Below are positions 8,746-17,876 of a stretch of DNA of 64,000 nucleotides, in pieces. Each line of letters starts with the position of its first letter. Positions within the stretch are counted from its first letter, which is position 1. The notes beneath the pieces were generated by a model. That model was not told where the DNA came from and searched no databases. It saw nothing but the letters and a program-made list of their open reading frames with translations. Both the position numbers and the translations under genes were made by a program. Source of the stretch: CADCVQ01 sp038260305 (lineage in GTDB: Bacteria; Actinomycetota; Thermoleophilia; Solirubrobacterales; Solirubrobacteraceae); contig JBBSNY010000001.1 in the NCBI GenBank assembly GCA_038260305.1, positions 377,029 through 441,028 on the forward strand, written 5' to 3'.

Positions 8746-9228
8746 ATGTTCTTCACGACCAAAGCCGAGTACGGCGTCCGGCTGCTGATCGAGCTCGGAC
8801 GCCAGCCAGGCCACCAGCCGGTGTCGCTGAAGTCGATAGCCGATACCGAGAACCTGCCGCTCGCCTATCTCGAGCGGATCGTCGCGTTGCTGCGGCGAGC
8901 GAACCTCGTCGAGAGCACGCGCGGCGCGCACGGCGGCTACCAGCTCTCGCGCCCCGCGGAGTCGATCGCGATGAACGAGGTCATCCTCGCGCTCGAGGGC
9001 TCCGTCACCCCGATGGACTGCCTCGTCGAGGAGGACGGCGACGGCCGCGTCCTGTGCTCGCATCACGACGACTCGGGCCGCGGCTGCGCCACGAAGCTGT
9101 TGTGGACGCGCGTCCAGGCGAACGTCCTCAAGACGCTCGCCGACACGTCGCTCGCCGAGCTCGTCGAGTTTCAGACCCGGTCGGTCGCGCCAGCGCGCGA
9201 TCCCGAGCCGGCGACCACAACCGTCTAA
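8746..9228 (+). CDS. Rrf2-family iron-sulfur cluster-sensing transcription regulator of the suf genes
   Basis: A 160-residue protein with the Rrf2 start MFFTTKAEYGVRLLIELGRQ and a winged helix (SLKSIADTENLPLAYLERIV, RGAHGGYQLSRP). Three cysteines in the C-terminal loop (MDC, VLCSH, GRGCATK) match the cluster-binding pattern of IscR/SufR-type regulators. The gene is 14 nt upstream of sufC and very likely autoregulates the operon in response to Fe-S demand. A possible -10 box (TAGGAT, near 8731) lies close to the ATG, so the leader is very short. Confidence 0.92.
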   Translation: MFFTTKAEYGVRLLIELGRQPGHQPVSLKSIADTENLPLAYLERIVALLRRANLVESTRGAHGGYQLSRPAESIAMNEVILALEGSVTPMDCLVEEDGDGRVLCSHHDDSGRGCATKLLWTRVQANVLKTLADTSLAELVEFQTRSVAPARDPEPATTTV

Positions 9229-9242
9229 GACCCAAGGAGACC

Positions 9243-10007
9243 ATGCCCGAGCTCGAGATCCGCAACCTCCACGTCCAGGCCGAGGACAAGCAGATCCTCA
9301 AGGGCGTCAACCTCACCGTCAAGCCCGGTGAGATCCACGCCCTGATGGGCCCCAACGGCTCCGGCAAGTCCACGCTCGCCAACGCGGTCATGGGCCACCC
9401 GAACCTCACGGTGACCGACGGCCAGATCCTCTTCGACGGCGAGGACATCACCGAGGCCGACACCGACGAGCGCGCCCGTATGGGCCTGTTCATGGCGTTC
9501 CAGTACCCGGTCTCGATCCCCGGCGTCACGATCACGAAGTACCTGCGGATGGTCATGAACGCGCACCGCGAGGCGCGCGGCGAGGCCGACATCTCGCTGA
9601 AGGAGTTCCGCAAGACCGTCGAGGCCGCGATGGAGCTCGTCAGCGTGCCGCGCGAGTTCAGCTCGCGCTACCTCAACGAGGGCTTCTCGGGCGGCGAGAA
9701 GAAGCGCCTCGAGATCCTCCAGATGGCGCTCCAGAAGCCGAAGCTCGCGATCCTCGACGAGACGGACTCGGGCCTCGACATCGACGCGCTGAACGTCGTC
9801 GCGCACGGCGTCAACACCGTCGCCGACGGCCAGATGGGCGTGCTGATCATCACGCACTACCAGCGCATCCTGCACATGGTCACCCCGACCCGCGTCTCGA
9901 TCATGTTCGACGGCCGGATCGCCACCGAGGGCGGCCCGGAGCTCGTCGATCGCCTCGAGGCCGAGGGCTACGCGCAGATCCGCGAAGAGTACGCGGCGTC
10001 GGTCTGA
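9243..10007 (+). CDS. sufC: Fe-S cluster assembly ATPase SufC
   Basis: A 254-residue ABC-type ATPase. Walker A is GPNGSGKST, the signature is FSGGEKKRLEI, and Walker B with catalytic Glu is LAILDETDSGLD; the H-loop is ITHYQR. SufC energises the SufBCD scaffold in the cytoplasm. An AAGGAG site precedes the ATG. It follows the Rrf2 regulator and is 2 nt upstream of sufS. Its partners SufB and SufD are encoded 4.4 kb away, beyond two minus-strand genes. Confidence 0.97.
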   Translation: MPELEIRNLHVQAEDKQILKGVNLTVKPGEIHALMGPNGSGKSTLANAVMGHPNLTVTDGQILFDGEDITEADTDERARMGLFMAFQYPVSIPGVTITKYLRMVMNAHREARGEADISLKEFRKTVEAAMELVSVPREFSSRYLNEGFSGGEKKRLEILQMALQKPKLAILDETDSGLDIDALNVVAHGVNTVADGQMGVLIITHYQRILHMVTPTRVSIMFDGRIATEGGPELVDRLEAEGYAQIREEYAASV

Positions 10008-10009
10008 GC

Positions 10010-11227
10010 ATGAGCACGATCGCCGACACCCCGCTGGCCACGGGCTTCCCGTCGCTGGAGCGCGAGGGCACCGTCTACCTCGACACCGCCGCGACGGCGC
10101 AGACGCAGCAGACGGTGCTCGACGCGATGAACGACTACTACGAGCACCATCGTGGGACCGTCCATCGCAGCGTCTACCCGCTCGCCGCCGAGGCGACGGA
10201 GCTGTTCGAGGGTGCGCGCGATCGCATTGCGGCGTGGCTGAACTGGCCCGCCCGCGCGACGATCTTCACGAAGAACGCGACGGAGGCGCTCAACCTCGTC
10301 GCGTACTCGTGGGGTCGCGCGAACGTCGGTCCCGGCGACACCGTCGTCGTGTCGGAGATGGAGCACCACTCGAACTTCGTCCCGTGGCACGTCCTCTGCA
10401 AGGAGGTCGGCGCGACGTTCGCGACGATCGGCGTCGACGACGAGGCCGTCTTGAAGCTCGACGACCTCGACGCGCACCTCGCGACGGGCAAGGTCAAGCT
10501 CGTCGCGGTGGGCCACGTCTCCAACGCCGCCGGGACGATCAACCCGGTCGCCGACATCGTCGCGCGCTCGCATGCCGCGGGCGCCGTCGTCGTCGTCGAC
10601 GGCTCGCAGGCCGTGCCGCAGTTCCCCGTCGACGTCGGCGAGATCGACGCGGACTTCTACATCTGGACGGGCCACAAGATCTACGGCCCGACCGGCGTCG
10701 GCGTCCTGCACGGCCGCCCGTCGATCCTCGACGCGATGCCGCCGTTTCTCGGCGGCGGGCACATGATCGCCAACGTCACGATCGAGGAGATCCGCTTCGG
10801 GACGCTGCCGGCGAAGTTCGAGGCCGGCACGCTGCAGGTCGCCGAGGGCATCGGCCTCGGTGCCGCCGTCGACTTCCTCAGCGGCCTCGGCATGGACAAC
10901 GTCCGCGCGCACGAGCACGAGATCTGCGCGTACGCGCTGGCGCGCCTGCAGGAGATCCCGGGCATCAACATCATGGGTCCGCTGGACGCCGATCGGCGGG
11001 GCGCGCTCGTCGCGTTCACGATCGACGGCATCCACCCGCACGACGTCGCGGAGATCCTCGGAAGTCGCGGCGTATGCGTCCGCGCGGGCCACCACTGCGC
11101 ACAGCCCTTGATGAAGCGATTCGACGTGGCGGCCACGACCCGCGCCTCGTTCGCGGTCCACACCACGCGCGCGGACATCGACGCGCTTGTCGATGCCATC
11201 CACGAAGTCCGGAGGATCTTCGAATGA
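10010..11227 (+). CDS. sufS: Cysteine desulfurase SufS
   Basis: A 405-residue fold-type I PLP enzyme of the SufS/CsdA group. It binds PLP on the lysine of WTGHKIYGPTG; the persulfide-forming cysteine is in RAGHHCAQPL. The motif EMEHHSNFVPWH is typical. It releases sulfur from cysteine and passes it to SufU. The start lies 2 nt after the sufC stop and its stop overlaps the sufU start (ATGA), so the three are translationally linked. Confidence 0.97.
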   Translation: MSTIADTPLATGFPSLEREGTVYLDTAATAQTQQTVLDAMNDYYEHHRGTVHRSVYPLAAEATELFEGARDRIAAWLNWPARATIFTKNATEALNLVAYSWGRANVGPGDTVVVSEMEHHSNFVPWHVLCKEVGATFATIGVDDEAVLKLDDLDAHLATGKVKLVAVGHVSNAAGTINPVADIVARSHAAGAVVVVDGSQAVPQFPVDVGEIDADFYIWTGHKIYGPTGVGVLHGRPSILDAMPPFLGGGHMIANVTIEEIRFGTLPAKFEAGTLQVAEGIGLGAAVDFLSGLGMDNVRAHEHEICAYALARLQEIPGINIMGPLDADRRGALVAFTIDGIHPHDVAEILGSRGVCVRAGHHCAQPLMKRFDVAATTRASFAVHTTRADIDALVDAIHEVRRIFE

Positions 11228-11655
11228 GCAGCAGCATGGAGAGCATCTACCGCGAGGAGATCCTCGAGCACTACAAGCGCCCGCACAACTGGGGCCACCT
11301 CGATCCGTACGACCTCTCCTTCGAGGACACGAACCCGCTCTGCGGCGACGAGCTGCGCGTCGAGATCAAGACCGACGCCGACAACAAGATCGAGGACGTG
11401 CGCTTCTCCGGCCACGGCTGCGCGATCTCGCAGGCGTCCGCTTCGATGGCCTCCGACGAGGTCAAGGGCATGCCGATCGAGGAGCTGCTCAAGCTCGATC
11501 GCAAGTACATCCTCGACCTGCTCGGCATCACGATCTCCGCGACGCGGATGAAGTGCGCGCTGCTGACGCTGAAGGTGCTCAAGGGCGCGGCGCTCGGCCA
11601 GGCCGTCGACTGGGAGCCGGCGACGCCGCCCAGCGAGGCCGAAGCCGGCCGCTAG
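11224..11655 (+). CDS. sufU: SufU sulfur acceptor / IscU-like protein
   Basis: A 143-residue SufU-type protein. The zinc/sulfur ligands are in NPLCGDE, GHGCAIS and TRMKCALL, with the Asp of CGDE, as in Bacillus SufU, which takes sulfur from SufS by zinc-ligand exchange. The insertion that separates SufU from IscU (KGMPIEELLKLDRKYIL region) is present. Its start overlaps the sufS stop by 4 nt. Transcription ends near the convergent protease gene 25 nt downstream. Confidence 0.95.
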   Translation: MSSSMESIYREEILEHYKRPHNWGHLDPYDLSFEDTNPLCGDELRVEIKTDADNKIEDVRFSGHGCAISQASASMASDEVKGMPIEELLKLDRKYILDLLGITISATRMKCALLTLKVLKGAALGQAVDWEPATPPSEAEAGR

Positions 11656-11680
11656 GGTTTTCGGGACCCGCGCTGTCGGT

Positions 11681-12715
11681 TCAGTCGCCGGCGTTGACGA
11701 GCGTGGTGTCGAGCGCGTCGAGCACCGGCGCGATCGGCACGAAGCACATGCTCTGGAAGAGGCCGACGACGATGTTCGCGACGCCGACCGCGCGTACGGT
11801 CCCGGCTGCGCCGGGCTCGGTGTAGACGGGCGAGCCGCTGTCGCCCTCGCGCGCGGTGACGTTGGTGCAGGACAGGCCCCTCAGGCCGGAGACTCCAGCG
11901 AAGCGGCGGATGATCCTTCCGCACTGGTCGGGTCCGCTCGTCTGACCGGAGAAGCAGACCCGCCGGCCGAGTAGCGGGCGCGCCGTCCCGCGGACGAACC
12001 ACGGCGGCTGATCGAAGCGGCGCTCGATCACGTCGGCGGCCGGGCGCTTGGGCCCGGACGGTATCGGCAGGACCATGACGTCGATCGGCTTGGAGCGTGT
12101 CGCGAGGTTGCGCTGCACCGTGCCGAGGACGATCCCCGGCTGCGGCGGCCGGCGCACGGCGGCGTTGCGGCGGGCGGTCTTGCCGGCCGTCGTGAGACCG
12201 GCGCAGTGCGCTGCCGTCAGGCCGCCGAGGTGGTTGCCGAGCCGCACGATGAACGCCGACGTGCAGACCGTCGAGTCATCCGGGGGCGTCGCGCCCCCGA
12301 CGAGCGTGCGGCGCGAGAACAGCAACTCGCGGTCGGCTGTCCAGCCGCCGATGTCGGGCGCGGCGCCGGGCAGACGCAGGCGCAGCGTCGCGAGGCCACA
12401 CCCGCTCGCCTGGCGGCTCGCAGGGCACAGGCGGATCGCCGTGACGTCGTACGCCGTCGAGCCTGCCGGAGCGTAGATGCGCAGCGCTGTCCATCCCACG
12501 GCGAAGAGCGCCGGCTCGATGGTCGCGGGCGTCGCAGCGGTCGCGGCCGTCGCGGCCGCGCGGGCGTCGTCGCAGTTCGCGCCGTTGACCTGGACGAGCC
12601 CTGTGCCGGCGGTCGTCTCGCAGGTGATGTAGGTGCCGACCTGCGCCGACGCGGTCCCGGTGACGACGAGCAGCGTCGCAAGCGCGAACAGGATCGACCT
12701 GATGGCGAGGTTCAC
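11681..12715 (-). CDS. Secreted trypsin-like (S1 family) serine protease
   Basis: A 344-residue exported protein. From the GTG at 12715 the signal peptide is short and normal (NLAIRSILFALATLLVVTGT then ASA). A GTG at 12748 would add 11 residues. The catalytic triad is visible: GGLTAAHC (His), PIDVMVLPI (Asp) and EGDSGSPVY (Ser). Extra cysteines suggest disulfides outside the cell. Residues RLCPASRQASGCG are encoded by a copy of the dispersed repeat. The gene lies 90 nt downstream of a desaturase gene on the same strand, between the two halves of the suf system. Confidence 0.88.
   Translation of the reverse strand: MNLAIRSILFALATLLVVTGTASAQVGTYITCETTAGTGLVQVNGANCDDARAAATAATAATPATIEPALFAVGWTALRIYAPAGSTAYDVTAIRLCPASRQASGCGLATLRLRLPGAAPDIGGWTADRELLFSRRTLVGGATPPDDSTVCTSAFIVRLGNHLGGLTAAHCAGLTTAGKTARRNAAVRRPPQPGIVLGTVQRNLATRSKPIDVMVLPIPSGPKRPAADVIERRFDQPPWFVRGTARPLLGRRVCFSGQTSGPDQCGRIIRRFAGVSGLRGLSCTNVTAREGDSGSPVYTEPGAAGTVRAVGVANIVVGLFQSMCFVPIAPVLDALDTTLVNAGD
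12399..12431 (-). repeat. Dispersed 33-bp repeat, copy 2 (inside the protease gene)
   Basis: On the minus strand this copy reads CCTGTGCCCTGCGAGCCGCC and continues AGGCGAGCGGGTG. It is nearly identical to the intergenic copy at 20514-20585, and is translated in frame as LCPASRQASG within the secreted protease. Confidence 0.65.
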
Positions 12716-12805
12716 GCGCGGCGATGCTGGCAGGTGTGGTGGCGCCACGCGCCGGGAGCGAGCGTTCGTGCGCCGCGGCCGACGGCTGTCGCCCGCACGA
12801 GCGCG

Positions 12806-13807
12806 TCAGGCGCGCGCGTGCGCGAAGCCGACGAGCCGCCCGCTGCGCTCGTCGTAGAGCTTCAGGCGCAGCGCGAGCAGCGCCTCCCACATGCCGAGCT
12901 CGCGGCAGTCGTGGAAGATCGGGTTGTCGTCGTGCGCGCGCTGGAGGTTGTAGTTCGGGATCCGCGCGTTGAGGTGATGCACGTGGTGCAGCCCGATGTT
13001 GCCGGTGAACCACTGCAGGAGCTTGGGCAGGCGCAGGTGCGAGCTGCCCTGCAGCGCTGACGCCGCGTAGCTCCACTGGTCCTTGCGCTCCCAGTAGACG
13101 CCCTCGAACTGGTGCTGGACGTAGAACATCCAGATGCCGATCGAGCCGGCGAGCAGCGCGGGCACGAGCTGGATCAGCAGCACGGCGTGCCAGCCCGCGA
13201 GCGCGCAGAGGCCGCCGAGCAGCGCGAACAGAGCGATGTCGGTCGCGATGATCTTGTGTCCGAAGCGCTTTGCCGCCCACCTCGGCACGAGCCGCGGCTC
13301 GATGATGAGCGCCCACAGCGGGCCGAAGCCGAGCAGCACGAACGGGTTGCGCATGAGCCGGTAGCCGAGCCGGCCGGCGCGTGACATCGCCTCGTACTCG
13401 GCAACGGTCATCGTGTCGACGTCGCCGACGCCGCGCGCGTCGAGGTCGCCGGCGGTCGCATGGTGCACCGCGTGCTCGTAGCGCCAGCTGTGAAACGGCG
13501 AGTAGACGAGCACGCCGCAGGCGATGCCAAGCCATGCGTTCGCGCGCCGCGACGGTAGGTAGGAGCCGTGCGTGCAGTCGTGGAAGATGATGAACGTGCG
13601 CACGAGGAAGCCGGTCGCGGGGATCGCGAGCGCGAGCACGAGCCAGGTCGAGACGTCGAGCGCGGCGTACATGAGCGCCGTCAGCGCGAGGTAGGGAACG
13701 ACCGACGTGGCGATTCCCGCGAGCGCTCGCCCGACGTGCGGCGTCGCGTAGGGCTTGAGCGTCTCGCGCCAGAAGGCAGGGCCGAGCTCGTCGCACTGCT
13801 GGGCCAC
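12806..13807 (-). CDS. Membrane fatty acid desaturase (delta-12/omega-6 type)
   Basis: A 333-residue DesA-like desaturase. Histidine boxes: HDCTH, HAVHH and HHVHH, with four hydrophobic helices. Box spacing and the LGI...SWRYEHAVHHA region resemble acyl-lipid desaturases rather than the acyl-CoA type at 2528-3544. The start is the GTG at 13807 (MAQQCDEL). It uses O2 and reduced ferredoxin or flavoprotein to add a double bond to membrane acyl chains. The window therefore carries two different desaturases. About 235 nt separate it from the divergent Rieske-sufBD operon. Confidence 0.88.
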   Translation of the reverse strand: MAQQCDELGPAFWRETLKPYATPHVGRALAGIATSVVPYLALTALMYAALDVSTWLVLALAIPATGFLVRTFIIFHDCTHGSYLPSRRANAWLGIACGVLVYSPFHSWRYEHAVHHATAGDLDARGVGDVDTMTVAEYEAMSRAGRLGYRLMRNPFVLLGFGPLWALIIEPRLVPRWAAKRFGHKIIATDIALFALLGGLCALAGWHAVLLIQLVPALLAGSIGIWMFYVQHQFEGVYWERKDQWSYAASALQGSSHLRLPKLLQWFTGNIGLHHVHHLNARIPNYNLQRAHDDNPIFHDCRELGMWEALLALRLKLYDERSGRLVGFAHARA

Positions 13808-14042
13808 GATGGCCTCCAGGGTCTGGGCGGCGAGTCTCGGAGATCCTCGCGCCCGTCCGATCGAAGGCTGCCACCCTAACCCGTATGCGCCAACGGCCGG
13901 GCCAGATGTCCTATCCGGCGCCAGCCGACGTGCCCCGTGCGCCCGGTTGGGCGCCGTCCTACCACGGGTTCGGGTGCGGCGCTACACTCCAGAGAAGCAA
14001 ATCCGAGTGCCCCGGAAGGGATTAGCATTCGGGCCCGCATCT

Positions 14043-14360
14043 ATGACCGAGACCATCGACATCTGCCCCATTTCCGAGCTGCCGCCAGGTGCGGCGCGCG
14101 TCGTTGAATGGGAAGACCTCGAGATCGGCATCTTCAACTGCAACGGCACGCTGTTCGCGATCGAGGACCGCTGCTCGCACGACAACGGCACGCTCGCCGA
14201 GGGCGAGCTCGACCAGGATGCATGCACGGTCGAGTGCCCTCGTCATGGCGCCATCTTCGATCTACGCACCGGAACGCCCAAGACCCTGCCCGCCTACGTC
14301 CCCGTCGAGACGTTCGACGTCCGGGTCGAGGACGACATGATCAAGCTGGAGGTTGAGTAA
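14043..14360 (+). CDS. Rieske [2Fe-2S] ferredoxin linked to the suf genes
   Basis: A 105-residue soluble Rieske protein. Cluster ligands are CSH (RCSHDNG) and CPRH (ECPRHGAIF), the two-Cys/two-His pattern of biphenyl-dioxygenase-type ferredoxins. It lies 5 nt upstream of sufB and probably supplies electrons for cluster assembly, as proposed for such genes in actinobacterial suf operons. The upstream 160 nt hold no gene; CCCGGAA...TTCGGG flanks GGGATTAGCA just before the start and could be a regulator site. Confidence 0.92.
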   Translation: MTETIDICPISELPPGAARVVEWEDLEIGIFNCNGTLFAIEDRCSHDNGTLAEGELDQDACTVECPRHGAIFDLRTGTPKTLPAYVPVETFDVRVEDDMIKLEVE

Positions 14361-14365
14361 CCAAC

Positions 14366-15799
14366 ATGGCAACTCCCGAGACCATCGCCGAGCAAGAGGG
14401 CCTTCAGGGCATCAACTCCGACTACACGGAGAAGTACGGCTTCCACGACGCCGAGAACTACCTCTACAAGGCACCGAAGGGGCTCTCCAAAGAGCTCGTG
14501 ATGAAGATCTCCGAGTTCAAGTCCGAGCCCGCCTGGATGCTCGAGTTCCGCCTCAAGGCGCTCGAGTACTTCTATGCCCGCTCGATGCCGACGTGGGGCT
14601 CGCCGCACCTCGCCGAGGTCAACTTCGACGACATCCACTACTTCGTGCGCGCCTCCGAGAAGCCCGAGCGCTCGTGGGACGACGTCCCCGAGGACGTCAA
14701 GAAGACCTTCGACCGCCTCGGCATCCCGGAGGCCGAGCGCAAGTTCCTCGCCGGCGTCGGCGCGCAGTACGAGTCCGAGGTCGTCTACCACCAGATCAAC
14801 GAGAAGCTCGAGGCGCAGGGCGTCATCTTCATGGACATGGACACGGGCCTGCGTGAGCACGAGGACCTGGTCCGCGAGTACTTCGCGACGATCATCCCGC
14901 CGAACGACAACAAGCTCGCCGCCTTGAACAGCGCCGTGTGGTCGGGCGGCTCGTTCGTCTACGTCCCGCCGGGCGTCCACATCGAGATGCCGCTGCAGGC
15001 CTACTTCCGCATCAACACGGAGAACATGGGCCAGTTCGAGCGCACGCTGATCATCGCCGACGAGGGCTCGTTCGTGCACTACGTCGAGGGCTGCACGGCG
15101 CCGACGTACTCGTCGGACTCGTTGCACTCCGCCGTCGTCGAGCTGATCGCCAAGCCGGGCGCGCGGATCCGCTACACGACCGTGCAGAACTGGTCGACGA
15201 ACGTCTTCAACCTCGTCACGAAGCGGGCGATCGCCGAGCGCGACGCGACCGTCGAGTGGGTCGACTGCAACCTCGGCTCGAAGCTGACGATGAAGTACCC
15301 GTCGGTCTACCTGACCGGCGAGCGCGCGCACGGCGAGATCCTGTCGATCGCCTTCGCGGGCGCCGGCCAGCACCAGGACGCCGGCGGCAAGATCGTCCAC
15401 GCGGCGCCGAACACGACGTCGAACATCTTCGCCAAGTCGATCTCCAAGGACGGCGGGCGCGGCTCCTATCGCGGTCTGCTCGAGGTCGCCAAGGGCGCGC
15501 ACGGCTCGAAGAGCAAGGTCGTCTGCGACGCCCTGCTGCTCGACGACAAGTCGCGCTCGGACACGTATCCGACGATCCGCATCGGTGAGGACGACGTCGA
15601 CGTCGGCCACGAGGCGACCGTCTCGAAGGTCGGCGAGGAGCAGCTCTTCTACCTCATGACGCACGGTCTGAACGAGGAAGAGGCGTCCAAGCTGATCGTC
15701 AACGGCTTCATCGAGCCGATCGTCAAGGAACTTCCGATGGAGTACGCGGTCGAGATGAACCGCCTCATCGAATTGCAGATGGAGGGCTCAATTGGCTAG
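14366..15799 (+). CDS. sufB: Fe-S cluster assembly scaffold SufB
   Basis: A 477-residue SufB. Characteristic segments include WSGGSFVYVPPGVHIEMPLQ, EGCTAPTYSSDSLHSAVVEL, and near the end GHEATVSKVGEEQLFYLMTH. The conserved cysteine of VEGCTAP is present. SufB, SufC and SufD form the scaffold on which clusters are built. The gene starts 5 nt after the Rieske gene and overlaps sufD by 8 nt. Confidence 0.97.
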   Translation: MATPETIAEQEGLQGINSDYTEKYGFHDAENYLYKAPKGLSKELVMKISEFKSEPAWMLEFRLKALEYFYARSMPTWGSPHLAEVNFDDIHYFVRASEKPERSWDDVPEDVKKTFDRLGIPEAERKFLAGVGAQYESEVVYHQINEKLEAQGVIFMDMDTGLREHEDLVREYFATIIPPNDNKLAALNSAVWSGGSFVYVPPGVHIEMPLQAYFRINTENMGQFERTLIIADEGSFVHYVEGCTAPTYSSDSLHSAVVELIAKPGARIRYTTVQNWSTNVFNLVTKRAIAERDATVEWVDCNLGSKLTMKYPSVYLTGERAHGEILSIAFAGAGQHQDAGGKIVHAAPNTTSNIFAKSISKDGGRGSYRGLLEVAKGAHGSKSKVVCDALLLDDKSRSDTYPTIRIGEDDVDVGHEATVSKVGEEQLFYLMTHGLNEEEASKLIVNGFIEPIVKELPMEYAVEMNRLIELQMEGSIG

Positions 15800-17057
15800 C
15801 CGGACCCTGATCGAGCCTGCTTGGCTGACGGCGCGCCGCGAGCGCGCCGTTGGTTTGACAGGCACCCTGTCCCTGCCGTCCTATCGCGGCAACCCGGGCT
15901 GGGAGTTCACGTCGCTGAAGAAGCTCGACCTCGACGCCTTCGAGAAGCCCGAGCGGATCGGCGCGCACCTCGATGTCGCGTCGCTGTCGGTCGTCGACGC
16001 GCCCGAGGGCGCGACGCGCCTGGAGCAGGTCGACGGCGCGTTCGACGCGTCCGCCGACGGCGACGTCGCCGGCGACGGCACGATCGTCATGCCGCTGAGC
16101 CTCGCCGTGCAGCAGCACCCCGAGCTCGTCGAGCAGTACTTCGGCACCGTCGTCGACGCGAACGATCCGTTCGTCGCGCGCAACGAGGCTTCGTGGGAGG
16201 GTGGCGCGTTCGTCTACGTCCCCCGTGGCGTGGCCGTGTCGGCGCCGATCGTCGTCACCGTGGTGCAGGCACAGGGCCAGACCGCGCTACAGTGGCGCAC
16301 GCTCGTCGTGCTCGAGGAGGGCGCGTCGGCCGAGGTCTGGGAGCAGTACGTCTCCGCCTACGACGACACCGACGGCCTGCTGAACACCGTCGTCGAGCTG
16401 GCCGTCGGCCAGAACGCGCGGCTGCGCTACGTCTGCGCGCAGGGTCTCAGCGAGAAGACGTGGATCTTCGGCACGCAGCGTGCGACCGTCGAGCGCGACG
16501 GCGCGCTGGACTGGATCGCGCTCGGCTTCGGCGCCGGCAACGGCCGCGTCGCGATGGACACGAAGCTCATCGGCCCGGGCGCCGACGCGAAGGTCACGGG
16601 CGCGTACGCGACACATGGTCGCCAGCACCTCGACTACGCGACGACGCAGGTCCACGACGCGCCGAACACGACGTCGGACCTCGCCTTCCGCGGCATCCTC
16701 GACGGGCGCTCGAACACCGTCTGGTCGGGCATGATCAAGGTCGAGCCGGGTGCGCAGCAGATCGACGCCTTCCAGGAGTCGCGCAACCTGCTGCTGACGA
16801 AGACCGCGCACGCCGACTCCGTCCCGGGCCTCGAGATCCTCGCAAACGACGTCCGCTGCACCCACGCCGCGGCGATCGCCCAGATCGACCTCGAGCAGCT
16901 CTTCTACCTGCGCTCGCGCGGACTGCAGCTCGAGAAGGCCAAGCGCCTCGTCATCGAGGGCTTCCTCGAGGCGACCGTCGAGCGCTTCGAGCCGGGCTTC
17001 GTGCGCGAGGCAATCGCGGGGGCGCTTGAGCGCCGGTTGGAGTTCGTGCTGGGCTGA
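15792..17057 (+). CDS. sufD: Fe-S cluster assembly protein SufD
   Basis: A 421-residue SufD, a paralogue of SufB: WEGGAFVYVPRGVAVSAPIV, then GILDGRSNTVWSGMIKVEPG and HADSVPGLEILANDVRCTHA. The C-terminal HAAAIAQIDLEQLFYLRSRG is the SufBD family signature. The start overlaps sufB by 8 nt, consistent with 1:1 translation of the scaffold subunits. A large stem-loop follows 20 nt after the stop. Confidence 0.96.
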   Translation: MASRTLIEPAWLTARRERAVGLTGTLSLPSYRGNPGWEFTSLKKLDLDAFEKPERIGAHLDVASLSVVDAPEGATRLEQVDGAFDASADGDVAGDGTIVMPLSLAVQQHPELVEQYFGTVVDANDPFVARNEASWEGGAFVYVPRGVAVSAPIVVTVVQAQGQTALQWRTLVVLEEGASAEVWEQYVSAYDDTDGLLNTVVELAVGQNARLRYVCAQGLSEKTWIFGTQRATVERDGALDWIALGFGAGNGRVAMDTKLIGPGADAKVTGAYATHGRQHLDYATTQVHDAPNTTSDLAFRGILDGRSNTVWSGMIKVEPGAQQIDAFQESRNLLLTKTAHADSVPGLEILANDVRCTHAAAIAQIDLEQLFYLRSRGLQLEKAKRLVIEGFLEATVERFEPGFVREAIAGALERRLEFVLG

Positions 17058-17077
17058 ACCGGTCCTCGCCTGGTGCA

Positions 17078-17126
17078 GGGGTCTTCGCGAAAGCGTCCAT
17101 ATCGCGGACGCAATGACGAAGACCCC
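17078..17126 (+). terminator. Two-tier stem-loop after the sufBD operon
   Basis: GGGGTCTTCG (17078-17087) pairs perfectly with CGAAGACCCC (17117-17126), and within it GCGTCC (17093-17098) pairs with GGACGC (17106-17111) around ATATCGC. The short CTTGATC that follows is not a U tract. It probably ends transcription or protects the mRNA 3' end; the symmetric two-tier form is unusual for a simple terminator. Confidence 0.65.
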
Positions 17127-17294
17127 CTTGATCTGGAGCGATCGTGACGCTGAGTCGGTCACGCGGCGGTGGTCGTTGCCCCGGGGACGCCGGAGCTGAT
17201 CGCTACGGCGCCATGATCGCCGCGCACGCTGCGACGCCCGCCCCGTCGTCCGCTATACACGGCGGCCAGTCCGACAACGGGGGGCACGACGTAG

Positions 17295-17876
17295 ATGAGC
17301 CGCAACGTACGACGCAGGAACGGCATCGCAGCAGGCGCCATCGCGCTGGTAGCCCTGAGCGCAGCGATGCTGTCGGGTGGATGGCTCGCGCAGGGCGCGA
17401 GCAACGACGACAAGCGCATCGCACGGGCGACGCTCGTCAACGCCGCCGGCGAGTCGGTTGGATCGGTGCGCTTCGAGCGTCGCGGCCGCAGCCAGGCGCT
17501 GCGGGTGACGGTGGTCGTGCGCAAGCTGAGCCCCGGCTATCACGGCTTCCATGTCCACACGACGGGCAAGTGCGAGGGGCGGAGCTTCGTGACCGCTGGC
17601 CCGCACCTCAATCCGGGCATGACGAGCCACCCGATGCACGCCGGCGACATGCCCGCCCTGCTCGTCGGCAGCGGCGGCAAGGCCGAGGCGCGCTTCGTGA
17701 CCGACCGCTTCACGATCGCCGAGTTGCGCGACGCCGATGGCAGCGCCGCGATGATCCACGCGCTGCCCGACAACGAGGCGAATATCCCGAAGGACCGCTA
17801 TGACCCCGACCCGGACGCGATGACGCTCGCGACCGGCGACTCGGGCGCGCGCGTGGCGTGCGGCGTCGTGCGCTGA
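17295..17876 (+). CDS. sodC: Exported Cu/Zn superoxide dismutase-like protein
   Basis: A 193-residue protein with an N-terminal membrane/signal segment (GIAAGAIALVALSAAMLSGG). The Cu/Zn-SOD fold is marked by YHGFHVHTTGKCEG, AGPHLNPGMTSHPMHAGDMP and MIHALPDNEANIP, followed by GDSGARVACGVV. The HVH pair, the later histidines and the Asp needed for copper and zinc are present, as are the two disulfide cysteines (KCEG, VACG). It likely removes superoxide at the cell surface. A TATACA -10-like box lies about 45 nt upstream. Confidence 0.88.
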   Translation: MSRNVRRRNGIAAGAIALVALSAAMLSGGWLAQGASNDDKRIARATLVNAAGESVGSVRFERRGRSQALRVTVVVRKLSPGYHGFHVHTTGKCEGRSFVTAGPHLNPGMTSHPMHAGDMPALLVGSGGKAEARFVTDRFTIAELRDADGSAAMIHALPDNEANIPKDRYDPDPDAMTLATGDSGARVACGVVR

